Of a DNA stretch of 64,000 nt, positions 1 to 12,495 are shown in pieces. Under the pieces are notes generated by a model. It did no database searches, was not told the DNA's origin, and saw nothing but the letters and a program-made list of their open reading frames with translations. Numbering within the stretch: position 1 is the first letter of the stretch; every line of letters starts with the position of its first letter. The stretch comes from Clavaria fumosa (lineage: Eukaryota > Basidiomycota > Agaricomycetes > Agaricales > Clavariaceae), in NCBI GenBank assembly GCA_951802425.1, contig OX637794.1, positions 2,232,001-2,296,000 of the forward strand, read 5' to 3'. Made by a program: the position numbers and the translations under genes.

Positions 1-1527
1 AAGCGCATCAAGCTCACGACCATGCAGATATCACCATTAATGGTCGAGAGGTTAAAAAGGTACTACGACACCGACGCCAGAGCGTTGCTGATTCGATTCT
101 AAACCACTCAGCCTTTTCAAGTCACGACTGTCGCTAGTGTTGTCGACATGAGGGACGAGGCTCCCAAATATATCGAATTCGAATTGGAGGACGGAAGTCC
201 ACGGGGGAAGCGGATAAAGGCCAAATTTTACTATACACAGGGGCGGGATCGTCCCAACATCTGGTCAGCGGATGATGAGCTTTCGCGTACTCCGTTTCGC
301 CGCTCACGCTGCGGGGGCGTGCCTACAGTATGAACGAGTACGTTCGGGTAACGGGGTCGCTCGTCCGGTACTACTCTCGAATGTGTTTGGAGGTGGACAT
401 TATCCGGAAACTCGAACATCCTAACGAAATTGACTTTCACATGCTCGAGGTGATGTTTGTGGAGCTGTACCACGAACGAGGTTCCCCAGTGAGATGCGTA
501 CTCAAATACGTGAGGAAGATACTGACAGATTTTTAGCCCAGCTGGATATCTTCGATCATCCAAGGCCGCAATGCAGCGCGCACGCTTGCTGCGTCGGATG
601 GGTTGGCCGCGACGAGCACCACTTCCGAATTAGCTTTAACGCCAACGGCCGTGACTGACGACGGGCCAATTCAGAACATCACCGACCCCGAGCTGGCTTC
701 TACAGAAATGGTGGAGGACCAGCTTTATCAAGACACCTCTGAGGCAGAGTCCGCCCCGGACACATCCATTTCCGAACCGATGACTTCACCCCCTACAGAA
801 ATAGTGGAGGACCAGCGTTATCAAGACACCTCTGAGGCAGTGTCCGCCCCGGACACATCCATTCCCGAACCAACTCTCCGCTCCTCGTCAAGTGCCTCAG
901 AGCGCGCCGATTCATCGCAACTAGGGGTCGAGAACTGGGAACCTGGGCAGGAAAATAACGACGACGCCGACGAGGATATGCAGCTGACAGATCTGTCGAT
1001 ATGGTTCTCAGATGGCTTCGCTGAAAATTCCGATGCCGAGAAGTCGTGCAATTACAGGCGGTCACTCTCCATGTATCATTCAAGAGAAGTGGTATCTGGC
1101 CCTTCCGAGGTGCCTCGTCATGAATTGAATGCTCCTCGAACTGAACGTTCCAGTCTCGGATCCATGGAATATACAACCCGTGATCCGTATTCAAAACTGA
1201 CCACGCTTCAACGTGATATCCTCGTGCATATCTTCAGAGTTGGATCGCGGCCGTCCAAGTATTCATCTCTCTTGCAAGAATTGCTGCAAGAAGATAGCGA
1301 TGAATACGATGAATGGGAGGGAGCAGACCTAAGACTTGTTTCGGACATTATTTGCAAGGACTACCGTTTCTCTAAAGTTGATGTTCGGTATGTCCTACGA
1401 CGCCATGCTCCTACCACTGTATCAGGATATTTAATTCGTGAATAATTTCAGCATCGCCATTGCATCGCTCTTTGAGGAGGGATACATATACGAGACTATC
1501 GACCATTACCATGCCTATGTGACGTAG
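1..1527 (+). CDS. RPA32-like single-stranded DNA-binding protein, 5' truncated
   Basis: Exons <1-59, 112-263, 329-488, 537-1387 and 1452-1527 join in frame to about 431 residues; the start lies outside the window. The first three exons form an OB fold: an INGREVKK strand, VVDMRDEAPKYIEFELEDGS, then YVRVTGSLVRYYS leading to PNEIDFHMLEVMFVELYHERG, a pattern typical of RPA subunit 2. The last 80 residues form a winged helix (LQRDILVHI to EEGYIYETIDHYHAY) like the RPA32 C-terminus. Family members bind ssDNA or protein partners in replication and repair. Unusually, OB fold and winged helix are separated by roughly 220 acidic, Ser/Glu-rich residues instead of a few dozen, including a 31-residue tandem repeat. 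A Stn1-type telomere protein is the main alternative. Confidence 0.72.
701..886 (+). repeat. Two tandem 93-base units in the RPA32-like linker
   Basis: Two consecutive 93-base copies, beginning at 701 and 794, encode near-identical 31-residue blocks containing the shared words EDQ-YQDTSEA and SAPDTSI-EP. They differ at only a few bases, so the duplication looks recent and keeps the reading frame. Confidence 0.85.
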
Positions 1528-1734
1528 TGAGTCGTCGTTGCGGCATTTTACTGCTAGTTTGGATGTCTGCGAGGCTGCACACTGTATAAATGTATCTACC
1601 GCTTTTGGAATGCCCACGATCGCATTCAGTAAGCCTGCTAGCATCTGCGAGCATCATGTTGCCGGTCCTTTAGCGATGCAAGTCGCCCAGCCCGTGCAAG
1701 CTGTTTCAAGGTGGGATTGAATCTATACAAGCAA

Positions 1735-4700
1735 ATGTCTCCTTGGTATTCCGCTTGGCTCCCTGGCCTACCCTCCTTGGATTTTGCGCTTCCGTCAAAT
1801 ATACAACGCCGTTTCATTTCATTCTTTCTCAAGAGGTGTCTCGGACACTTTCTGAAGCCTGGCCAGCTTGATGTCAATCAAGTCGACTCACAGATTGGTT
1901 CTGGTTTTGTTCAAGTCAAGGATCTTGAGCTCGACAATGAAGTGAGTTACCTCGTCCCCTCAACCAGGCCTCCTAGAGGATTAACGGACATATAGGCCAT
2001 CAACAAATCACTTTTCGGATATCCGATTCGGCTAGTTAACGGCTACGTATCTGCTATCACCGTCCGTATTCCATGGCCGAACCTCTTTACTTCCACCCTC
2101 CGACTTTCCCTCCAATCCGCACATTTGACGTTCCATCTCACTCCTGCGCAGTCCGACGCTTCCAATGTCTCTGCTCAGAACCTTGCTGATTCCATGGTTT
2201 CTGTTGCAGAGTCCTTCATACACGATGAACTGTCAGAAATCGAGGAAGCTGCCTTGCGTAAATCACTCCACCACGATTTTGCAAGTACTCCAGAGGACGT
2301 CCATCAGTTGCCAGGCGGTTTAGATCCGTTCATCACAACTTCGGATGACATGGAATTCTCAGGCGACGGAAATCCTGCTGGCGTGTCGATCTTCGCCACA
2401 TTGATTGAACAGATTCTCGCTAAATTCGAGTTTGACGTTATGGATACTAAAATTACTCTGGTATACCCAGAACACGCAAGCTTCACTTTCTCAATCCAAG
2501 AGTTGCTGTACAAGACGGAGGGATCGGCCAGCTCCGAGGAAGAAAATGCCAATCCCGCGGTAGTTCGCTTGCATGGACAAACTAGAATGGTGTCCATTTT
2601 GGGTGTAGATGTCACCGCGCAGAATTTACGATCTTCGGGGTCGATGTCACCATCTACTCTCTTCCCCGACTCGCCAAAGCTCAATTTGCACGTACAATTA
2701 CCTCCTGTGTCCCCCGCTTCGTCATCGTCATCGTTGGATGAGGGTACGCAATTTCTCATGTCACAGTCTATCGTATCCCTTCCACCCAGGCCATCCTCCC
2801 CCCAAAGCTCTGTTGGGGAGAGCATGTATCAAAGCGCCATGTCGACCGTCGCGACCTCGGAGCATCTAAGTCAACTTAATGTCGGGATCCGCAGTAGAAC
2901 CCCATCACCTGAGTCACGCCGCGCAGAGTCCCCTTGTACTGAAACACCGCGCATGCAGACCTTAAAGCTCCAGGCTATTCACTCGATCCGAGACCCCGAA
3001 CCTGAGATGATCTTATCATTCGGTACGGAACCGATTACTTTTCGATTAACAACGCCTTCGCCCTCGGAGTCACGAGCATCGCAATTCCGCACAGGCTCTA
3101 TGGCTCCTCCCTCTCCGTTTTCCCCAACTGGCTTTGCTACTCCGCAAGCCGAGGCACCGGACAGATTGCATCTCAGCGTAACCTGCGGCGTAATCGCATG
3201 CGCCCTCAATGCATGGCAAGTGAGAAGTCTCTTGGAGATCTTAGAAAGCTGGAATTCGCATCATTCACCTTCTGATACACTGAGTTCTGGGCCCGCAAGT
3301 ACTGCTACGTCGATCTCTGGTATAGAACTGGATGTGAAAATCCATATGCGGGGTATAGTCTTGATCTTATTACCACCCAAGTCTGCGACGGATTTACACA
3401 GCAGCGACCTCGATTCTTATTTCTCTCGTCCCCTTGTTCCGCCACGGTTGCCTCACGGATATACACGACTGCATTTAGAGACATTCTCATTTTCATTGGA
3501 ATCTGGCGCTTCCTTTGGGAGACCAGTCAAATCCACATCACCTTCGGCCAGACGCCCGCCCCAAGCAGAGGTCGCCAGTAGCATTACTACAGCTTTATCC
3601 GTGACATTAGCAGAAATCTCGATTTTTGCCTTCCAACCACAACTCCCACATACCAGTGGCGAAATCGGGCTCATCGCCTCACCCATTTTGATCACAGATC
3701 CCCAACTTCCCTCACAGTATCCTCGTGGCCATATTCATCCGGATCCTCATAATCCATCGCCTCACTCCAGTTCAAGATGTCCTCCGATGCCGGTAATTGA
3801 TGTATCGAACTGGATGGAGTCTACTCATTGGTCGACCTCCGCGAAAGTCTCCCTTTGGCGGACAAAGCCCAAACCATCAGCGTCTCGGCAGTCGGCCCCG
3901 TCGATCCCCCATTTGCCCGCGATATCTGTTAGTGCAACAAGGTGTGTATCGCGGACTGGCGTAGCCAAAGGTCAGCAGTCGGCAAGCTGCACATTCCAAG
4001 GCGTAGACGCAAAAGTTCTTCCTCTTCAGATTTTTGTAGATCTTGGTCTCGCTCTCGGTTCCGGAAGTGTACTATCTTTTCTGGAGGACGCCCTTCCTGC
4101 CAGTTTGAGCGGCGGACAGAGCGCAGCTTCACAGGAGCGGCAAGAAGATTTTGCTTTCGAGGACAGCGGTAATGAGGGGCAAACTGAGTGCCATCCAGCT
4201 TCTCCCCCGAAAGAGAGGGAAAGAGAACGAAGGAGGTTGGAGAAACTTGTCTTGGAGGACTTGGATTTGGAAGTCGATTATGGCCCGAAATCTGAGCCGC
4301 TAAACTCGGAAACTTCCGAGTCTTTAAATGTTGCAGACTCTCGCGAACGCAAGGTAACTATGTTGCATGTTGATGGTGCCGTATGCTTAGCTTGTGACGT
4401 AGGCCCGGCGGAGAGGACGAGAGCAACAGCAAGCCCTCACAATCATCTTCCCTCTGTTGCGACTCCAGATTCGCTGTCCGTCTTCCCCTTCAAAGTCGCA
4501 GCGCTCGGGTGTTCTAGTCCTTGACCTCCACGAAGTACGATTGTCCAATGGTCTGCCCTCAAATCCGAAGCCCTCTGCACGGTTTGAGAGCTCTGAAATA
4601 AGGACGGCACCATCGAGGTCTCGCTCAGGGAACGTCCCGTTGCTGTCCCTTTCTTCTCAGCGCATTGTTGTTGCCTGCTCCCGGGTTGACGAACGGAAGA

Positions 4701-7700
4701 CTGCCGCAAACCTTTCTCTTGGGCCTTTGGCTTCAGGGGCCCTCACTTCCTCTGCACCATTAGACCCACGACATCTCGGTACCGATTCTTCTTCAAACAC
4801 CAATGACTCTCATCCGCCAGTGTCGTATCTGTTGTTGGCCCTGAGTAGGAGACGCCCTTCCAACAGCGCCTCTGCTCCGCCAGGGGCCAACCTTGTGCTC
4901 AGCGCTAATGTTCCTTCTGTGCACGTCAATCTATGCAAATCTGCACTCGATTCTTTACAGTATTGGGCGGATGACGTCGCTCAGCTTTTCGAGCGGTCAT
5001 TCACTGCACAGGGCAAAGACACAGATACGGAGACAGCCGACAGTCGGGATGTTAGTATGATCGGAAGCAGGTTCTTCGCCAAGTCATTGCGGAGCAAAAG
5101 CAGTGAAAGCTGGACCATCGGGCGATCGGATACTGGGAGCGAGATCGTCGTTAAGCTTGTTATATCTGAAGGTTTGCCTTGGTTTGTCCAGCCGTATATT
5201 CACACAGCTGAGGTTATTGTTTTTGGTAAGCATTCATGAGGATTCTTCTTCCTCGTGGTGATGCCACAGAAAGGCCTTTGGATATATCTGCTTCCGATGT
5301 CGATATTCTTTGTGAGTTTAAACCGGAGGGGAAGGTGTGCGCATTCTTCATCGTCGCGCTCCATATGCTGAATATTTGTAGGATGAGACGGTCCTCACAC
5401 TCGGTGTGATGGATCTTAGTCTGGCAGATACCTCATGCGACGGTTCATCCAAGACATATCTGCATTTGACGCCGTCTCGGGGCTTGGTATGTATGCAAAC
5501 CCAGTCGGGCGACCTGTTACTCATATCTTTCTCTTTTTTTGCTTAGTTATCCAGCCCGAAGTCTCTATTGAAGCTTCGTTTCGTCTCATTGGTGGTACCC
5601 GAGACATCTGCAAAAGAGTCGCGCATTAGGTTAACACTGTGTGGATTCACGTACAATTTGACACCCGAACTTGCCTGGGTTTCTGAATTCGGCCTCTTTT
5701 TCAAGGCTCCACCTGGCGTAAGAGATTTTAGTCGTTTCGGTACTGAGAATTCACTAAGATATATCATTTGTAGACGTTTGAGTCGATGCCGCCCAGTGAA
5801 CGTACAAAAGTGTACTTGAAGATCGTTGACGGCTCGATTCGCGCCACTACTCTTTCACATCCTGGTGCACTCGTTGCCCATGTTGGTGACCTCGAATTTA
5901 CCACAAGCATTGTGGGGGGTGCGTCTGAAACATCTTTTCGCCTCGCGGTATCCGCTTTGGCCTTGCTAGTGCTGGATGACATCACCTTTGACAATCTCTC
6001 CTCGGACAAGTCTCCCTTTTCTGGGCCTCTCGAGGGGCCTTCGTATTGGAAGGTTCGTCCCGTGCCAATGAGAAACGATTCAATAAAATGATGGACTCGC
6101 CAGAGAGTGGGTTACGCCATGATTGCAGAAGTCGCTGACTTGGATATGAATTACGCAAATTGTAGCGTGATGAATGGTCCAGAAACAGTGGTTAGTTCCC
6201 TCGACTTGGAAGGGAGCTCATTTACTGAACTTATTGTCGTCTTGATTAGCTGATAGTGGAGCATGCGGGACTCCGACTTCATCTGTGTGCGGACACAATG
6301 GCCGTGTTTATTGCATTCATGGGTGATTTAATTGCCGTATTCCAACCCCAGACAGCAAATCAGTAAGTTCTTTGTTTGACATAGGGGATTCATTACGCTT
6401 ATTACTTGATTCAGATCTCCCAGACCTAAACGAGTCCCCACCACAGTTTCTCCGCCGCTCCCCTCAAAGCAAGGGATCCTATGTCGGTTCATTGTGTTCG
6501 ATATGCCGAATCATACTGAAGTACCTATGCAGCATCCATCCAAGAGCACGCTTTTCAACGAGTTCCTGAAGTAGGGCCAGCGCCAGATATGATTCATGAT
6601 GACCTTCCAACGAACCTTGACTACCTGGACGAGTCCTTCGGAACAGCTGCTGGTCTCCGAGAGCTTCGTGATGATGACCTAGATGACTTCGATGTCGAAG
6701 ACCTTCTGAGTTTCAAGCGAACATCTCAAATTACTGCGTCGCAATCTGGCATTATCTCGAGTATTGGCGGAGAAACAATTAGGATACTCCGTCCTGAAGG
6801 CATCCACGTCACTGAAAACTACTTCGATTTGCTACCACATGAGGCCGCGCAAGGCAAAACAGAGTATGCATATTAAACTAATTATTCTCACTTCGTTCAT
6901 TGATACATGCAATTCATGGTACAGACTCGGAGAGACTAGTCTTCGCGTCCGAATGCACAAACTCGACGTTAGCATTCACCTTTACGATGGCTATGACTGG
7001 GCCAGAACTCGCAAGGCAATCGAGGACAAAGTGAAAGAAATGAGGAAACGATTGGCTAAAATTCGACAACTCGTTGCCAGTGGACAAACGCATGACCAGA
7101 TTATCGAGGAAGAGACAAGCGCTCTGCTTTTCAACTCTGTCTACATTGGTTTGGAACAAGACGTTGATGGCATGGAAGCAGGAGCGCTAATCGCAGCCAT
7201 TGACGAGGAGCTGAATGATGACCCTGAGACTGCAAGTCAAAGCTCGTGGCAGTCTCTGAGACCAGCCCATGCTGCTAAGCTTCCGACTAGGTCAACTCGT
7301 ATACATGGCAAGCGGTTGAACCGTGCAAAAATGCCGAGCATCGAGTTCCGGCTTATGGGCGTTGACGCAGAGATGGACAGATATCGACCCAATGAACCCT
7401 GGGTTTCACGCATATTTGCCGTTATCAAGGATGTCGAGATTCTAGACCACATCAAGACTTCAACCTGGCGGAAATTTTTGACTGAGCTGCGCTCAGATTC
7501 TAGAGGAAATGTGCGCGAAACTGATTCAAATATGGTTCGGTTGGAGCTACGCAGTGTTCGACCCGTCCCAGAGCACCCATCTGAGGAAGCTCGGCTCCGA
7601 GTCAGTCACCCACTATTCAATTGAGCACCTTACATTTGCTCATCCATTTCAGGCGAAGATACTGCCCCTACGGCTGTACGTTGACCAGGACGCGTTGGAC

Positions 7701-8814
7701 TTCATGAAGAAGTTCTTCAGTTTCCAAGACGCTCAAACGGACACATCTACGGATGACGCATCCGATGAAGGCATTTTTTTCCGTGAGTAGATTGAGACAA
7801 CGAAGTGCTGATCTGATATAACGTCGATCCAGAACTGGCAGAGGTGTTCCCTATTGACATCAAATTGGACTACAAGCCCCGGCGGGTGGACTATAGAGCG
7901 TTACGAGAAGGGCGCACCATAGAATTAATGAACTTTTTCCACTTCGACGGTGCAGAGATGACCTTGCGACATATCACCATGTACGGGGTAAGTACATTCT
8001 TGACCTATCTCTCGTCTGTGCTGAGGCGTTGCGTAGGTTAGTGGTTGGGCTCGCTTCTTCGACATGCTGAATGATTTGTGGACGCCGGATGTCAAGGCAA
8101 CGCAACTAGTGGACGTTATATCTGGTGTATCACCCATCCGTTCGGTTGTCAATGTTGGTTCTGGTGTCGCCGACCTCATACTGCTGCCTATCGCCCAGTA
8201 CAAGAAAGACGGACGCATCGTACGAGGCGTGCAGAAAGGGACGACTGCATTTTTCAAGTCTACAGCCATGGAGGCCATCAGGCTCGGCGCCCGCCTGGCG
8301 ACGGGCACACAAGTGATCTTGGAACAAGCAGAAAGTGTTCTTGGAGGGCAATTCAAAAATCCAATCACAACAGAAACCCTCCAATCACCCTCTGTCATGT
8401 CCGATTTCGGGTCAGGGTCTGAAGTCGGCGACGAGGAAGAGGATGGGCCGTCTGACCTCATCAGCAAATATGCTGAACAGCCTGGAGATGTCAAGGAAGG
8501 GGTCCAAACTGCGTACCGGAGCCTGCAGCGGAACCTCCATTCAGCTGCACAGACCATCCTTGCTGTGCCTATGGAGGTATATGAGCAGTCTGGTAACGAG
8601 GTCAGTCATCCGGTTATTGTGCGACTGCGTCCACGTTTCTGAAGTAGTATTTCAACAGGGTGTCGTGAGCGCTGTCATTCGGGCGGTACCCATCGCAGTT
8701 TTGAGGCCTATGATTGGTGCGAGTGAGGCTGTTAGCAAGACCCTCATGGGCCTCCAGAACACCCTAGATCCTGATATTCGTCGTGAAAACGAAGCGAAGT
8801 ATAAGCAACGGTAG
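1735..8814 (+). CDS. ATG2: Autophagy-related protein 2 (lipid transfer protein)
   Basis: Sixteen exons (1735-1941, 1996-4380, 4430-5225, 5270-5334, 5382-5486, 5547-5717, 5774-6052, 6104-6190, 6250-6362, 6415-6482, 6533-6863, 6925-7600, 7653-7782, 7833-7987, 8037-8600, 8659-8814) join in frame to 2095 residues, normal for ATG2. The N-terminus carries the chorein-type signature [16 protein letters not shown] followed by [18 protein letters not shown]. Mid-protein landmarks are [20 protein letters not shown] and [17 protein letters not shown], and the C-terminus has [23 protein letters not shown]2 bridges ER and phagophore and moves lipids during autophagosome growth. I chose the ATG at 1735 because [10 protein letters not shown] matches the usual N-terminus; an in-frame ATG at 1711 would add eight residues. 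Residues about 180-330 are a Ser/Pro-rich low-complexity stretch. Confidence 0.96.
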
Positions 8815-8919
8815 ACCTAGGAACGGAACGATCTACGATTTGGATGCGTAGCATTTGTAGCATTGAAAGTAGCAGTACATTTCGCATTGAATGAGTATAT
8901 GAATTGCCACGTCTAGCAC

Positions 8920-9713
8920 TCAGTCTAATTGCATGTCCATCGAACGACCCTCGCCCGGTACCAATGCACTCCTGGCGGTTGTAGGTATTTTGATTTTCTC
9001 GCGCAATCTCTCCTGAGTAGGTTGGACTAATTTGGTGGAAGAGGCTTTGGCTTTTTCCACCGTCTTCCGTCGAACAACGAGTGTCTTCTGTCGACTGGCG
9101 AGCATTCTGGCAGACAATATCAATGCCTCGCTGGTCAGAAAATATATCACCACGAACCTGCTCTTCCAGAATGCGCGCTCCCTCCGCGCCTTGATCTCGC
9201 TGATTCGTTTCATAGCCTTTATGGTTGTCTGGACGAGTTCTCGGTTGTAACGCACAGGCACATTTCTTCGCTTCTCGAATTCAATTGTTGAGTCCTGGAG
9301 GGCTTCAAAGTTTGGGCAAAGAAGGCGGTTGAAAGAAAGCTTACGATAGTCATCTCTTTGCCAGCAGCCTTTCGGAAGGCCTTCGTCCACCGAACTTTGC
9401 GTGGATTGCGCTTCATCCTGGGCGTGAAACGTAGAAGTGTCGTTTATTCTGCATCATTTGTCATACTGGCAAACTCACTTGAAGTTTTTGTGACATCTGG
9501 ACATTCCTGGGGTCAGCAGCAGGCTCGTTTAGTTAGATCTAGGAGTTTCACAGCTCACTTTGAGGTACAAAATCTGAACACTTTGGCATCGTTACGCACA
9601 AAAGCAGAACCTAATTGAAGCTTCAGTCGCCTACGCTAAACTTTGTTGCGATAGAGCCTACCATGGCCTGGGTAGACATTGGTCGAGCAAAAGTAGCACT
9701 TTTCTATGCGCAT
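8920..9713 (-). CDS. RLP24: Ribosome biogenesis protein RLP24 (L24e-like)
   Basis: Six exons (9713-9662, 9610-9559, 9496-9479, 9417-9345, 9294-9158, 9106-8920) give 172 residues. The N-terminus is the eL24-type zinc ribbon ([12 protein letters not shown], then RFCTSKCHKNF), followed by [17 protein letters not shown] and [20 protein letters not shown]. This extension past the ribbon distinguishes the assembly factor RLP24 from ribosomal protein eL24. In yeast RLP24 sits on pre-60S particles, recruits the AAA ATPase Drg1 and is exchanged for eL24 in the cytoplasm. Exon 3 is only 18 bases. The gene runs tail to tail with ATG2, leaving about 105 bp between stop codons. Confidence 0.95.
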
Positions 9714-10458
9714 GGTGCTGCGATGTACAGCACGGAGCAGTGGCTATGCAGAATCTGTGCCGCTGCTTATGTTACGTGCCTGGCACCCATTGAAGTACTA
9801 CTGCCTCTTGGAGGCCAGAAGCGAGAAGTTATTGCATTTCTGTCAGAGCAGAAGCTATTTTTCTCTCTCTGCGCCCTGAAAGATACACCCAGTCAACACC
9901 ACTGGCATCGGTTCACCTTCCAGCAGCACATCATCCATAACTCTGGCTCATATGCCGCCTGCGTCATATGGTGCCCACCGCAATGGTTTGATCTCAATCT
10001 ACACCCAACTGGACACGACAAATCAGCGCACTAGGTGCGCATGTTCACATGTCACGTCTACTGTGGGAGGCAACTTGAGGTGGATAGAAAGCCGATTGCC
10101 GATTTCCTGCTACATTAATATCGCACAGCTGTACAACGTATGGGTGCGCTGCAAAGGGTTCGCAATTCAGAGTTAGTTCCGCTTTGGTTTTCCTAATTCA
10201 CTCCTTCAGAACTGTAGAATACAGCCCGAGCTTGCGCAACGCCGTACGCCTTCTTCCAGCTACAACGAATGTGACCCACATATGTTTGCCATCACCTTAT
10301 CCCGCGACTTATTTCTCAACGACGCAACGCCTCGTTTCTTTGTCTTCACAGGTTCACAAGGTTTATCCACCTGATCTGCGATCGATGACCTGGACAGCAT
10401 TGGGCGAATTATAAACCCTGCGAATGCGGGGCGAAACGAGCGTGTCCTGCTCTTTGTA
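9714..10458. other. Intergenic, shared upstream region of two divergent genes
   Basis: About 745 bp lie between the start of RLP24 (minus) and the start of the membrane protein gene (plus). I see only short open frames with no family similarity. It presumably holds both promoters. Confidence 0.5.
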
Positions 10459-12156
10459 ATGTCTCCTCGCAGCCTAGCGCGCCTATTGGCAGTCTCCTTT
10501 GTTGTGAACGCAATCCCCCTCAACCTACCGTCACGCACCATACCCCTTCCCCAGCTTGAAGCAAGTCAAATTCCCAGTCCGACACCATCTCGCCCGATCA
10601 GCGCTAAAATCGTTGAAACAACCCTCGCCATCCTCTCCCTCGCTTTCGTCGCACTCACTCATTATGTCCTAATAAGCACCAGTCGTCGCCTGTCGAGCAC
10701 GAGCAAGCTCCCAATGAGGTGCATCAAGCATAACATGGCTGCGATCCTCCAATTGGCCTGGCCTGATGTTTCAGATTCTACACAGTCCCTCGCAGAAGAA
10801 TACAAGGAAAAGGGACAGCTGCCAAAGGGAAAGGGAAAAACTCCAAACGTTAAGCAAAACGAATCCGCTGACGCCGTCAGACTCTTGTACTGCGGTGAAA
10901 TGGTTGAGGATTCCTCAATAGGCACCCGCGTGGCAAGGGGAATCAAACAATGCAGAGCTACCGCCGAAAAGCGCCTCCACACGCCTCTGCTCTGGTTGAC
11001 CAACGGTTCGTCATCGACGTCGAGCATGGTCAGCCTCGTCATCTGGGAATGGGTTGTCATCTGGATAGTGGCGCTCATGTTTGTCGTCACCCTCTTCCAC
11101 AATGGCCTCATCATTGGCCCCCTGGGTCCAGACGCCATCCTTCGCCTCATCATTGCGTTAACGTATGTGGTCGCGTACGCTGCCCACGCCACATTTGTCT
11201 GGCGTTCCTGTAAGACGTGGTTCACGAGTGTCACCGCAGGCGCTTCGTGGAGCATGCTCAACCGGGCGCGATTCGGCGTTCTCGATGTCGCAGATTATGA
11301 CTACAAGTTGTCGAAGCCCATCGACCACCGACCGCTGCCGTTCCGAGAGGTGAGCCAGGCAAGTAAGGACTTCAAGCAGGAGACCTTTGAAGCCACGCTC
11401 GCACATGATGCCTTCCCCGAAGAGGAAGTCGACAGCCGCCGACCTCCATCACTGCATGTTCCGCGATCTAGCAACAGCAATGAAACCACCGTTTTGTCCT
11501 ACCCCACGCGCAAGGCGCCAGAGAATGCGGTGCAGAATGTAGACCAGATGAAGCGAGGCGAAGCAGCCAACACCGTGAAGGCGGCGAACAACGCGCTCCA
11601 ACGCATCATCGCGAATGGAATGCTTGTCGCGACCGTCACCATTGCCTCAGGATACCTCGTCTGGTCCACTGATCAGAACGCGGCAAACTCGCAGCTGGGC
11701 TCGCTCGGTTTGCTCGCCTCCTTGTCAACCGGAGGTGCCGCCATGTTCACCAGCGCCGTCCAGCTACAAACCGCCAACTCGTCGTTTGAGCAGCTGCTGC
11801 TCATGAAGGAGATCCTGATCAATGGGCAGGCGGAAGAATTCTCCACGAGACGGGAGCCGCTCCACCCGCCGATTAGCTTCATGCAGAAGACAGCTGCTAT
11901 GCACCAGATCCGCATGCGCGACTTCGTGAGGATTAAAAATGCTTGGGATGTCATGTTCTTCCTTTTGTTTGGTCCTGGGTGGTTTCTATTGCCCACCCAA
12001 GCCGATCAGATGAACAAATCAGACGTTGCAGAGTATGAGGTGTCGCTCAACGTGAGAGGACAGAATATCCTGTTCACGACTGCGAGCACCGACAGGCATT
12101 CGAAAGGGGAAGGAGGGAAGAATGTACAGGCAATTAATGTGTGCTTTGAGGGTTAG
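10459..12156 (+). CDS. Uncharacterised multi-pass membrane protein, intronless
   Basis: One uninterrupted 565-residue frame with no intron, unlike almost every neighbour. Hydrophobic segments lie near residues 8-20 (possible signal or anchor), 51-72, 191-213, 226-248, 388-406 and 505-520, so the protein is probably an integral membrane protein. Between them are a Lys-rich stretch (about 117-128) and a long charged cytosolic-looking region (about 275-385). I recognise no catalytic motif or named domain. Codon usage and composition match the surrounding genes. The absence of introns could reflect retroposition or simple intron loss. Confidence 0.8.
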   Translation: MSPRSLARLLAVSFVVNAIPLNLPSRTIPLPQLEASQIPSPTPSRPISAKIVETTLAILSLAFVALTHYVLISTSRRLSSTSKLPMRCIKHNMAAILQLAWPDVSDSTQSLAEEYKEKGQLPKGKGKTPNVKQNESADAVRLLYCGEMVEDSSIGTRVARGIKQCRATAEKRLHTPLLWLTNGSSSTSSMVSLVIWEWVVIWIVALMFVVTLFHNGLIIGPLGPDAILRLIIALTYVVAYAAHATFVWRSCKTWFTSVTAGASWSMLNRARFGVLDVADYDYKLSKPIDHRPLPFREVSQASKDFKQETFEATLAHDAFPEEEVDSRRPPSLHVPRSSNSNETTVLSYPTRKAPENAVQNVDQMKRGEAANTVKAANNALQRIIANGMLVATVTIASGYLVWSTDQNAANSQLGSLGLLASLSTGGAAMFTSAVQLQTANSSFEQLLLMKEILINGQAEEFSTRREPLHPPISFMQKTAAMHQIRMRDFVRIKNAWDVMFFLLFGPGWFLLPTQADQMNKSDVAEYEVSLNVRGQNILFTTASTDRHSKGEGGKNVQAINVCFEG

Positions 12157-12495
12157 GAAAACTGAGGTTTGATTCAGTTCCTTTCATCTCTTTGCTCGGG
12201 ATAGTTACGCGATCAAGATAACAACAAAGGCAGAAAACACGTAGAAAAATGTAACTACACTGGCATCTCAGGCTCTTCTTAACCGTGTTTCGAATATATT
12301 TTCATCGATGTCCCTTCACCGTTAGGCATGTTTGCCCATCTGCACAAGCATCGCTTTCCATGTACGAACAGGCAAAACGGTTGCCGCACGTTTACATGAC
12401 TACCTATACATCTTGTTTACACACACGAATACACAATATGGAAGGGCTTCATTTTGAGCCTGGAACCCGAGCCGGCCCAACGAAATTCTTCTAAG
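12157..12495. other. Intergenic spacer between convergent genes
   Basis: About 340 bp between the stops of the membrane protein gene and the dehydrogenase gene; no gene seen, most likely 3' untranslated sequence of both. Confidence 0.5.

Noticed and set aside
7925..8557. 210-codon minus-strand frame in ATG2
   Set aside because: Antisense to highly conserved ATG2 C-terminal exons; no independent similarity.
10662..11261. 199-codon minus-strand frame in the intronless membrane protein gene
   Set aside because: Antisense; the plus frame is longer, hydrophobic in clear spans and better in codon use.
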